Source: Ricinus communis (taxonomy: Eukaryota > Streptophyta > Magnoliopsida > Malpighiales > Euphorbiaceae). From it: a stretch of 64,000 nt of DNA. Position 1 is the stretch's first letter. Each line of letters starts with the position of its first letter. Location: contig NC_063264.1 in assembly GCF_019578655.1 (NCBI RefSeq), positions 2,542,001-2,606,000 of the forward strand. The letters run 5' to 3'. Below, piece by piece: positions 24,862-35,379 of the stretch. The notes under the pieces are model-generated. The model had not been told where the DNA came from. It saw nothing but the letters and a program-made list of their open reading frames with translations, and did not search any database. Position numbers and translations under genes: made by a program.

Positions 24862-26376
24862 GTAGAAGGTACACAAGCATATGCATATAGATATAGTTAT
24901 GGTATCTGATCAAAGGCTGTTGAATCCTGAGATTTTTCTATGATAGGTTTTATGTCGAAGGATTATAAACAACAGATGTGTAATTAAGTAGCTGACTGAG
25001 GCCGCCTGCCGGCATACCCAAGAATATACAGAAAATGCTGTAAAAGGGGCATTTCTTCTTCTTCTTCTTTTCTTCATTTTTGTTTTTACTGGTTGTTGAT
25101 GTAACATAAACGAGCTCTTCTTTCATTTTTGTTTTTCTTTTCATCTCTTTCTTTCGAATAGACACACATGGACATGGCCGTGTGTAGACCAGCTTCTCCT
25201 TAATTGCTTTAGGTTGATGAGTAGAGCTCTAATATTCGGCCTCTGAATGGAGGAGGGTTCCAAAAGCAAGCCTTTCATTAAATTCTAACTCGAACAGAGA
25301 GTTTGATTGCTGATCTCTATACTCAGTAATCACGCAAAAGAACAGAAAAACAGGGCAGTTGCAGAAACTGTGCCGCGCCTGCAGTATTGAGTAGGGCCAT
25401 ATACAGTTGTTTCTTGTGTCATGTGGTCTGGGCAATTTTTGGAAACAATGCTCCTTGAGAAAGGGGCATACAATGTTTCCAATAATGGAAAACTCATGCC
25501 CAGGTTATCAAAATTTTGTCTGTACCTTTCTCCCAAAATTTTCAGGCAGGTTGCCAAATCATCATCCATTGATAGCCGTTAGGAAATTGAACTCCAAGCT
25601 TTCCAATTTCCATTCTCTAAAGAATTTTTTAGAATAAATCTAAATAAAGGCTAAGCATTGCAATGGTGAAAATGGATAATATGGCATCCTTCTTAACGGG
25701 GGCAAACTTAAGCAACAATGCATGTCAACAGATGCTTCTTGCACATCAGTCGCTGGAATTTCATGCACACATCGTCTCTTCTGCTGATCGAAACTAACCA
25801 CAGGAAGCTTGGCTTGCCATTGGGAGGACCAGATAAACGGCATAGAAACGAATTCATCTAAGCTTGTCTTGCCATAGGCAGAAATGAATCCAAAAAATTG
25901 ATGGAGCAAAATTTAGGTTTACACGCACAAATTTAAGAATAACTTTATGGAGGAGAAAGCAATATTGTAATAAGCATAGCAGATGCATAAAACTGGTTTA
26001 AAAATAATAAACCTGCCCTTTCTCACTATTTCCCATTTTCCATTATAAGTATTTTCTTGCATAATGCAAATTTACTTGAAACAAGGCACATCAAAATTGC
26101 AACCTAAAGATACAGGCCTCAAACCAAATTGTCAATACAAAATGTGGAATCTGATATTTGAGAGTTATCGGAGCCTATGCACAGTTCTCTCTCAAGTACA
26201 CATCCAAATCTATAGTAGTGGAAGTGAACATAGCTGAAAGGAATCACAATTTGCTCAGTAGACTCAGTTTCAATATATTACAAGCATTTATTTCATACTC
26301 ATTGCGGTATGAACAATGAACAAAAAATACCTCTCCTCAGAGTTGTTGCAACAACCAGGCAACTGTACAACCTTTC
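24862..26376. other. intergenic / 3' flank between DVL2 and the DUF21-CBS gene
   Basis: It contains the 3' ends of two convergent genes. Minus-strand frames 25,330-25,569 and 25,640-25,909 are open for 79-89 codons with fairly complex composition, but they show no family I recognise and no clear splice sites or start. A long 3' UTR of the CBS gene or an old gene relic are both possible. Confidence 0.4.
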
Positions 26377-29300
26377 TTATCTCTTGTTTCCAGCTAAAGG
26401 CTCACCACCAGTCCCTTGTAACCTTGGGCTACTTGAATCATTCTCAGATTTCCTCAAGGCTTGACCTGGCTTGCCCTGCGCTCCCTGGGAATTTTTAGAA
26501 AGAAGAGAGAATAGATATAAGCCTCAGTCATTGGAGGGAACTATTCGGTACCGAAATAATGACTTCATTCAAGACAGAGACAGATGAACAACATCAGCTA
26601 GTAGCTTTTTTGCAACTTGAGATTTGACTTCATAATGGTCATTTTACTCTGTCCATCCCTTTCTTTTTGGAAAAAAGAAACTCAAAACTGGGTCTTCTTC
26701 AATACAATTTCTCAATTATGGCCAGAAGTGTGCAAGATAACATGAATACAACAATTCCCAAATTGCTGTACCACAATCCATGAACATGTGTACTGTTAGT
26801 AGTTTTTCTCATATATCTTTGAACTATCTAAATGGAAGTTCGACAGTTCATGGTAACTTAAATAAAAGGCATGAATTGAAAAAAAGTTGACATAACGAAA
26901 TGCTGCCTTCCCATCTAGCAATTTCAGGGAGAGTTGAAATTGTCATGAGCAACTTTTTGATATTCATACACTAAGCACAATATTGCATCCACGAAATCAG
27001 CTGAAATGCTTGCTACACAATTTTCACTTACAGTTCCCTTATTGGCTGTCAGCCTCCGACTTGATGGAGCCCGTGCCACTGATGAAGCAGCTGCAGCAGC
27101 AGCAACACGGATTCTGCAAAAAAAAAAATTTAAAAAAAAAGAAGAGAAAAAAAATTGATTCTCAATCTTTGGTAATTATTAAGCATCACAACTAAATCTA
27201 TTAATGTCCCAATTCCTCGTTACCTTTTATGCACATCAACGTATTCATCTGTTTCATCCACAATTTCTTCCTGCATTATTGAGTACAAAATAAGCATAAA
27301 GGGGTTGTAGCAACTGAAATGCATGGATTGACTGCTAGCAAGATACCAGGGCCTGTACCTGCAAAAGTTCTTCAAATACATCTTCCAGTGTGATAATACC
27401 AATGACTTCACCGTCTTCAATGTCCTCTGAGGACTGTACCAAACCATTGGTTGCTGCATCAAAACGCTGTGAAGAGGTCTGCTTATTACTAGACAGCCTC
27501 GAAACCCTATCCATATCAAGAATTACAGTATCTAACTTCTCATCTTGCTTAACTAGCAGCGGAATTGTCAATTCAGAATCCCCAGCAGTGGCTTTGTTTT
27601 CTTCCTGTTTTTCTCCTGTTGTCATAGGAATCTTGGACTTTGCTTTAGACTTTACAACAGCTGCCATATGACTGCTACCTTTTTGAAACTCATTTAGAAT
27701 ATCGTACAGAGGCATATCAGATGGAACCCTGGAGAAAGTGTCCAAATAAACACTTATCCCATATGTTGATTGAAATGTTACAGAAAGGAAAGGCACGGAA
27801 AATAGCTAGGAGCATACCGTGGAATTCTCCGAATGGAAACAGCACTGACTGGGGTCTCTGTCTCAGGTCGTACAGTGAGAAGGCTTTTCACCTAATTTCC
27901 AACAGGAACAGAGCAGAGAAGAAAAAAGAGGAGACAACAAGAGCAATTTATAGAATCAGGTATTATATAAAACCAAATTCCATTTATAGTACCGAAATTT
28001 GTCAAAAGCTAGTTGTTCCAAAACCCACCAGAAGAAGCCCAATTATATTTTTTGGATTCCCAGAGTACACAGGAACTCGACTATGCCCTCGTGCAAGAAC
28101 TTTTCCCATTGCCTCCCTGAGTTACCAGCACATAGAAGAAACACGTACATATGAGCAATGTATATAACCAAGTAGAAGATACAGCAGTTAATTCATGAGG
28201 CTAGTGATATGAACAATAATTATTCAGGAGCAAAACTAACCAATCCAGTTTGGAGTTGACATCTAATGAAAAGGTTGATTCAATAGGTGTCATAGCCTCT
28301 TCAGCAGTCTGTAAAATCCAGCAATGAAAGAGAAGCATTACTTGAATATGTCAATTCCAAACAACAGAGTCCCGAATTTTTTATCTAGAAGCAGGTGCAA
28401 CAATGGAAGCGAGCAACTCGGTCAACTAGTTTGCAAATAACTCTTTAGTTCACAATTCTAGCACAGCAATACATATCCAATTATGCAGAAGAAATTTGGT
28501 GCTTGTTTGAGTGTTGCAAAAGCAAATGGCTGAGTGCTAACAAACAAAGAAACATATAAGCTGGTTTGAACAGGCTAATTTCACACAGAAAGTACCTTTT
28601 CAGTTAAGTCAAGCGCTCCACTAATAATTGTTGTCTCATCGTGTGTGAGTTCACCTCCCTTTCCAGCCTAATATACAAAGAAAAGCATGCCATATCGCAA
28701 GTCAAAACTATGTGAATGTATTCATACTTTCAGCATATTCAACAACCTTTGTATGGTCCCGTAACTTTAGCATCATACATAAAACTTCTGCAATGTTCTA
28801 GTTTACCTCCTGACTATGGATTGAAACAAGAACTTTTAACTGAGCCCGCCTGAATAATGCTTCATTATGCCCCAGTACCCAATCCAGAATCTGTAATAGC
28901 ACAATTTTATTAAAAAGCAAAGATCGATACAAACAGACTGTTGGTATTGGTACCAGGAAATGTGACATTGATCAATGCATCATTTAGGGAAAAATGGAGA
29001 ATAGCACCATAATTTTCTGTTTCTTTTTCCTTTCTTTTTAGATAGTAGCAGCAAAAACTAAAACCAGAGCTTCATTTCCACTCTTTTTGCAAAATTAGCG
29101 ACAGTGATCATGACCAAACAAATTGCTGAAGCAATAAATATGACAGTATTGGGGAAAAAAAAGCATTGCATCCTTCAAAAATGATTGTATCATAAAAAAA
29201 GGATTGTGTACTTTCTTTTTTCTATTCTTTTCCTAATTTACTTGATAAGCAACAATTACCAAGTCAGATCATTAGCGATCCCAATTTGCTAAAAGGAAAT

Positions 29301-31048
29301 GTTTGTCCGAGTCAACTATTTTCTTTGTATTTACCTTCCCAATGGGATATGATATTGGATAGCAAATAATCATCAGAATTCGTACAAGCCATACAAAATT
29401 GGCACCAACAGCAAGTCCATATCTGGAGCATATTGATTGTGGAATAACCTGAGAATGAAGAATGTCAAGTTCCAACCAAATCCTCCTCCCCAACCCCCAA
29501 GCTACCACTGTGCACACAGACTTACAGGAGGAGAAGTGGGAGGGGTATATTATGCAAGCATGGAATATTGTAGAATACATACCTCCCCAAAAAATAGAAC
29601 AAATGTGACAGATAGTATTATAGCAACATACTGATTGAAAAGCTTATCAAGGTATATAGGAAGAGCCTGCAAATTGGAATTTTAAAGTCAATGATTGTGA
29701 TTAAGAACTTAGGTGAAGCTTGTATAACATACGTTTCAAGAAAAGCAATAAAAGAGATGGCCAAAGGATAGTAAAATTTCTTCATCCTCTCTATAAATCC
29801 AAGCTCACTATAAAGCCTCATCCTCAAAAGCAGGGATTATAAAGAACCCTGTTTCCACCCATTAATTCCAAACAACAATTTTGTAATAGCACATAAGATC
29901 CATATTTGCAGTATAATCCTTAATACCAAGCTGCACCATTTTTCTGGTTCCATATTCCTTCATTTAAACCACTGTGTATCCTATAAGCATTACAATTTTG
30001 AGTTGGAGTCCAATCATGGTTTTAAAGCTAATTTCCTAAAGGTCCTTCACATTTAAGCAAATCATTACGAAGTTGAATACTGATAAGTTATTTATCCAAC
30101 ACCTCAGAGATAAAATATTTGTTACATGTTCCATGGTCCTTACATTCAAAAGCTAAAAAAATCCAGTTTGAGTAATCTTAACACTGTATATCTTCTCACT
30201 TGCATTACTCTTAGAGTGTGCTTGGAAAGTCAAAACATGCAAGAATTCAATTCAGTGGACTTCTATTTACTCAATTCTTGTGTCAAGAAAGCCTATAGTT
30301 GCTAGAGTTTAATTCTTTTAATGCATTTTAGAAGAAATTAAATCATGCCAAAAAAGAAAACATGACCTTGCCAAGAATCAATCCAATTGTACTCTTGCAC
30401 GACTTATTCCAAACAATGCCTAATAATTTGCCTTTGTTTCATACTTTAGATGTTAGAATTTTTTTTTAATTCCAATCCATTCCATCCTACATCGTTTTAA
30501 TCAAAAGAAAATTTAAAGAAAAAGCTGAATGCAACATCCAAATATTTGCTAAAACCAATAATCCATTTAAATTAAAAGTAAATCCAGTGTCGTTTTGACG
30601 AATTACCTCCATAGCAGCAGCATTACATAAAAGCAACGTCACTAAAAGTTGATGCTGCTTTTGAACCACCGGAAGAATAGCAGCTAATAATATTCCAAAC
30701 ACAAACACAAAAATTAAAATTAAGAAAACACTAATGATAAAATTAAAATTAATAAATAGATAGAAATGAACCGAAAAATAAATTCGAATTGAATTGAATT
30801 AAATCACCAGCTTGTTTCTTCTCGCTAGAGGTACCGCTGCGTTGAAGAATTTCGAGCTCAACAAGACCGAGAGACATCAAACCTAAAGTAAGACCCGACA
30901 TAATACCAGCAAATAGAACGAGAAAACACGATATTCCTGCGTATATAAACCACCATATCGATCCAAATGGTATCCCTTCACTTACACCGTTTGATTGCCC
31001 TAACATCGTCAACATCCTCGTCGCCATCACCGCATTTACTAGATGCAT
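26377..31048 (-). CDS. DUF21 and CBS domain membrane protein (CNNM/ACDP-like)
   Basis: Thirteen exons with GT-AG borders: 30808-31048, 30607-30683, 29583-29666, 29335-29448, 28807-28890, 28596-28667, 28241-28308, 28029-28116, 27818-27891, 27359-27728, 27224-27270, 27032-27113, 26377-26484. They sum to 1,509 nt (502 residues), matching Arabidopsis At4g14240-type proteins. Domains: N-terminal DUF21/CNNM transmembrane block (AGIMSGLTLGLMSLGLVELE, then KQHQLLVTLLLCNAAAME and a LFFGEVIPQ segment); a linker with ELTHDETTIISGALDL; then a CBS pair (MTPIESTFSLD; GHSRVPVYSGNPKNIIGLLL), with a Ser/Lys-rich insert before GIITLEDVFEELL. The tail is polar with an Ala run. Relatives bind nucleotides through the CBS pair and are implicated in Mg2+ or other divalent cation transport; the plant substrate is uncertain. 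The start at 31048 (MHLVNAV) matches the family. Confidence 0.95.
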
Positions 31049-31937
31049 CGTTAATCGACGGCACAGAATCTGGTGAATAAATTATGGATCTGATAATAAT
31101 AATAATAATAATAATAAGTACTTTTCAGATTGTTACTCTATCTTTGGGTAGCCAGAGAAGAAAGAAAATAAGAAAAGCGGTATATACATTTCTGATACTG
31201 AATTTCCCTTTATTAAATCAGTACAAATGAACCATGTGAGAATTACGTGGCGTGCTCTGGAGGGTTCCTTGTGGGTCTTTTCAGAATGTGTGGGGCCGGT
31301 AAGGAATGGGTTTATAACCCTACACGTTTCGTGACATAAGGACAGGTTGAATTTTTAATGATTACGTGAAGCAGCAACAATATTTATTCTCAAAAAAATA
31401 AAACACAATATTAATAAAAGACACAGAGATTGTGAATTTAAGAATACGAGGTTGGAAAAGTAAATAAATTAATAATGCGAATCACTCCTTATTATTAGTT
31501 GCCTTCTAAGTGCTAAAATAATTTAAATGTTATTTTTAAATTAAACTTTAATGTTTAAAATTCGAACCCATGACTTGATTGAGTCATTACTTTCTTTTAC
31601 TTTGCTTCATTTGTTTGTCGTAGTAGTAATACTGTTGCTTATGAATTAGCTAAATGGGCCTCCTTCCAAAAACATTAGTTTGTGTTGATCTTGTTCTTGG
31701 GCACATTAGTTTGTGTTGGATAAAAGTATTTCTTTTATAAAAAAAAAAAAACAAACAAACAAACTTTTGTCCCATTAAAAAAAAAAAAAAAAGCTCTTGC
31801 AATAAATAGCGGTTTTGGCCAGCAAAATTTGACCGGCAGTTGACAAGTCAAGTACGATAATGTGTTATTTGTACCATCACCTTCATAAATCTTGATGTAA
31901 TATTGTTTTCCATAACCATTGGGGGGTGATCACCATA
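31049..31937. other. intergenic region with promoter of the DUF21-CBS gene
   Basis: It holds an (AAT)n microsatellite at 31092-31117 in the presumed leader of the minus-strand CBS gene, plus poly-A tracts near 31,740-31,790. The segment ATTCGAACCCATGACTTGA near 31,560 resembles text common in plant dispersed repeats. No gene is seen. Confidence 0.5.
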
Positions 31938-32940
31938 CTAATATTTGTATGGTGTTGCTCTCTCTGAAGTTTTGCATGACCCAGGCTTCGAGATTGTAAC
32001 CGAAATAAACCTTCCATCAAAAAACTGAAGAACAGAAACATTCCCAGATCATGAAGAATAGGTTTATTTTGTAAAAAGACCTAACATCAAAAAAGTTAGT
32101 GAAAGATGCATACTTGTCCATCCATTTCCTTCACAGCTTGCTGGGCAGATTCATCATTGGTATACCAAACAAATGCAAACCCTAAAGATTGCTTGGTTTT
32201 TTTATTTGTCACAATTTTGACGTCATCAACATGAGTCTGTGATATCGTATTTTTGCCTCACAATCGCTTTAAAGCAGGCGTTTGTATGCTCTGGCAATCC
32301 CTTCAAGTAGTTACCAATCCTAGTACACCGCCCCCTTATCGAAAGACAACAGGACGAAGCATCATGAAAGATATCAGAATTCATAAATGAACAGAGAACT
32401 TCCTCCAGCTTTTAACTAGCGATAGAAGAGCAGCACTTCAGCATAAGTACATAACTACAAGAATCAATAAACTTCAAGGAAAATTACTGACTAACTATAT
32501 GAATTATGATATTTACTATTCATCTAACTGTGTTTTTAAGAAGCTTTGACCAACTAACTCCAAGGGAAACATCCAGTACTCAAACCAATATATTATCCCA
32601 ATGCATGAGCATTTGATATAGATGTCATCACAAGCAAGTATAAATTATTAAACTCCTTGAAAGTTAAGGCAGAGAAGTACCTCGGCTTACTTCCCCAAAT
32701 TGTAAAAATGCATTCTACAAATTTCCCTCAGATGTTGATAATGACAACCCTACATTAACCAAGAGTGTAAATCTTCAGTCAAAGATCATTCTCTGCAGTG
32801 AACAAAATTAAATAAATATTTATTAACAGAAGCTTACCGTCAGATGTCGATGAAAAATGTTGTAAAGTGCGACTCAAAGACAAAATTTTCAACCAAAAAT
32901 TGAGGTTGCGGAGTATTTGTCCAACATGGAATAGCCTATT
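31938..32940 (-). pseudogene. small RRM RNA-binding protein, broken or mis-assembled
   Basis: On the minus strand, four blocks resemble a small organelle-type RRM protein. (i) A presumed exon ending at 32838, before a GTAAGC donor, reads like a presequence (SRTLQHFSSTSD) but has no in-frame ATG upstream. (ii) 32237-32319 encodes YLKGLPEHTN and following. (iii) 32114-32236 encodes DDVKIVTNKKTKQS and the RNP1-like octamer region LGFAFVWY, then AVKEMDGQ, and ends at a GTATGC donor. (iv) 31938-32024, after a TTCTTCAG acceptor, encodes FFDGRFISVTISKPG and ends ATPYKY-stop. Blocks ii and iii abut but are out of frame by one base, and the start codon is missing. I therefore call it a pseudogene, although a sequencing error or unusual splicing could explain part of it. 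Confidence 0.6.
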
Positions 32941-33663
32941 AGTTTTGGCTTAATGGAATTGGGTTGATGGCTAAATGTGGAGGAAAAATGTAATGGTCGT
33001 TTGATAATACATCTCTCTGACTCTTTCACTCTCTTGCACTTACCATCTTCTTCTTATAATTTCAAAAAAGAAAAAAAAAAGAATTATATGGAAGTCTTGC
33101 ACATTTACTACTGCCCTTAAGGATAAGATTTTTTGTTTTGAAACTTAAGCTAAAGCTAAAGAATGTTTTGTTATTTTCTTTCTTTTATTGATTTTCCTCC
33201 CATTTCCACAAAATAACTTTTCAACTTATTTTCCTTCTTCGTTTTCCACTCTCTTTAACGTACAAAGTTTCCATTGATATATACATGGAAATTAAACCCT
33301 GCTAACCATCTTGTACATATGGAAATCTTGAAACAGAAATTCTCAAAGCTAACCATTGAGACGTGAGAGTCCACATATCAAAATTTAAATCCTGCAACGG
33401 AAATAGCCATTGTCACAAAGGCCGATCCAATTACAGTCATAAAGGTCAATTACCAGATGAAGATAATTCCTACCAAATTTTCACTGCAATCAAGAGATGC
33501 AATTATCATTACGAATATACAAGCTCACTCCCCTCAAATTATTATAACACGCAACAACATTTACAGCAAAGTCAACATTTACAGAGTTTATTCCCATTAG
33601 CATGACCACATTTTGGAAGTACCCAAACACAGTATCATTCTTAAAAAGAAAAAATCATCATAG
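32941..33663. other. intergenic region
   Basis: It holds poly-T/poly-A tracts and the 3' flank of the HSP70 gene. No ORF of coding character is seen apart from a short random one at 33,363-33,605. Confidence 0.5.
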
Positions 33664-35379
33664 TTAGACCTTCTTGTGCACCGTCACTAGGTCCAGCGTA
33701 CAACCATAAGCCTTGTTCAAGGCTTCAACACACCAACCGTGTCCATCATCAACTGTAGGCATTCTCATTTCCATGAAAGGTGCTACAGGATGTTCGGCTC
33801 CAGGCATCATTACTCCAGCAAAAACCCTCAGCACATTCGAGGCATCGATGTCCATACAAATGTTTATTTCAGGAACTCCTTTGGCTGCTGGAGGAATTCC
33901 TACAAGTTTGAAGTAGCCGAGCAGATGATTCTCTTCCACCGTCTTTCCTTCGCCTTCATAAACAAGGATCAGTGCTCCAGTTTGGTTATCATGAGTGGTT
34001 GTAAAGGACAGCTCTCTCCTTGCAGGCATTGTGGAATTTCTAGGTATGATAGCAACAAAATTATTTCCATCAGATCTTACCCCAATTCCTAGAGGAGTAG
34101 CTTGGATTGTCAATAGATCCAAATTTCCAAAAGGATCACTTATTCCTGAAGCCACTGCTCCTTCAAGTGCTGCCCCACATACAGCAGCTTCCAATGGGTT
34201 CATCTCTTGGTAGAGTTCTTCCTTTTTACATATGTTCTTAACAAGATCTCTTATCCTTGGGATGTTTGAGCATCCACCTACAAGTATCACATCAGTCAAA
34301 TCCTCTATGTCTACTTTTGAGTCATGTAAGCACTGTTTTATGAGGTTCTCACACTTTTCAAACACCTTATGGTTCACTTCCTCGAATTCCTGCCGATCAA
34401 TAACCTTGCATATTTTTCTTCCATCTCCCAAATCAAAATCAACCTGAACACTAGTCTGGGATGAAAGCCTGTGGATTGCATCTTGGGTTCCTACTCGAAG
34501 CAATCCCTTCAATTTGATCTCATTGATCCCATGGCTCATAAATAGGCTCACTGAATTTGGCAATATATGTTCCATCATATTCTGCAGTATGTCTTCTCCT
34601 CCAATAGCAGCTCCTGCCAAGGCCTTAATCTGTGAAACACCTCCAGCAGTAGCACTCACAGCTACATCACAATACCCAGCACCCATATTAAATATGAGAG
34701 CGTTCTTCTCGCTTCCACTGCCCATATTCTCATGCACAGTCTGTTGCTGCTGCTGAGCATACAACAACGCCACAGCTGTTGGCTCAGGCATCAGCCTGAG
34801 GACATGAAGACCGGCCATGGCACAAGCTCGTTCAATTCGTGTCAGTTGGAACCTACTAAAAGACACTGGAATGGTCAGAACAACATTTCTGAGGGGCCGC
34901 TTCAGCTGAACTTCAGCCATGTGTCGTAATTCCACCAGAAATATAGCAAGAGCTTCTTCAGGGGTAGTGGATCTCCAAGCATTTTTTACTAAGGCAGCAA
35001 TGAAGGGGCGAACACCAATGTCCAAAGTCTGTACCAAAAATGGAAGGCTCCTGCTTGCATGAACAACTGGATCAGTGTCTACTCTGCCAATCAGACGTTT
35101 CATATTGAAGATTGCAGCTCCAGATAACATGTCATGCTCATGAGATTGATTACTGACTCCACCTGAAGTGCTGTCATCCTTGAAAGTGACATAAGATCGC
35201 ATCAGCTTCTGGTTTCTAGTATTCTTGAGGAGCTCCACTTGGGAGCCCTTCCAGACTGCAACACTGCATTGCGAAGTGCCAATGTCAATTCCAATGGCAG
35301 TTTCTGGAAAAGCAGATGAAGATTTCTCCTCTCCAGTGGTTTCACTGTCAGATGCTACAATGTACTGCGGTTCAGCCAT
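33664..35379 (-). CDS. HSP70-8: short HSP70 family protein (HSP70-8 / HSP70T-2 type)
   Basis: Intronless ORF of 571 residues with an HSP70 nucleotide-binding domain: phosphate-1 motif GIDIGTSQCSVAVW (from residue 30), NMKRLIGR (92-99), EPTAVALLY (199-207), phosphate-2 region FNMGAGYCDVAV (230-241), GGED, and the adenosine-motif block LVGGCSNIPRIRDLV. A shortened substrate-binding part follows. The helical lid and C-terminal EEVD of cytosolic HSP70 are absent; normal HSP70s have about 640-650 residues. From memory it matches Arabidopsis At2g32120. Catalytic equivalents of D10, K71 and E175 are present (D32, K94, E199), but those of D199 and T204 are replaced (N231, Y236). Chaperone-like function is inferred only. 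A 5' UTR intron is possible, since CT-rich leader-like sequence lies near 36,850-37,010. Confidence 0.92.
   Translation of the reverse strand: MAEPQYIVASDSETTGEEKSSSAFPETAIGIDIGTSQCSVAVWKGSQVELLKNTRNQKLMRSYVTFKDDSTSGGVSNQSHEHDMLSGAAIFNMKRLIGRVDTDPVVHASRSLPFLVQTLDIGVRPFIAALVKNAWRSTTPEEALAIFLVELRHMAEVQLKRPLRNVVLTIPVSFSRFQLTRIERACAMAGLHVLRLMPEPTAVALLYAQQQQQTVHENMGSGSEKNALIFNMGAGYCDVAVSATAGGVSQIKALAGAAIGGEDILQNMMEHILPNSVSLFMSHGINEIKLKGLLRVGTQDAIHRLSSQTSVQVDFDLGDGRKICKVIDRQEFEEVNHKVFEKCENLIKQCLHDSKVDIEDLTDVILVGGCSNIPRIRDLVKNICKKEELYQEMNPLEAAVCGAALEGAVASGISDPFGNLDLLTIQATPLGIGVRSDGNNFVAIIPRNSTMPARRELSFTTTHDNQTGALILVYEGEGKTVEENHLLGYFKLVGIPPAAKGVPEINICMDIDASNVLRVFAGVMMPGAEHPVAPFMEMRMPTVDDGHGWCVEALNKAYGCTLDLVTVHKKV

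Noticed and set aside
25330..25909. Minus-strand ORFs of 79 and 89 codons downstream of the CBS gene
   Set aside because: Composition is plausible, but the start is unclear, no family is recognised, and opposite frames are equally open, so a coding claim is not supported.
31550..31600. Possible tRNA-like B box (TTCGAACCC)
   Set aside because: No A box or cloverleaf around it; the text is typical of dispersed plant repeats.
33713..34929. Plus-strand ORFs opposite HSP70
   Set aside because: Antisense shadows of the HSP70 coding sequence.
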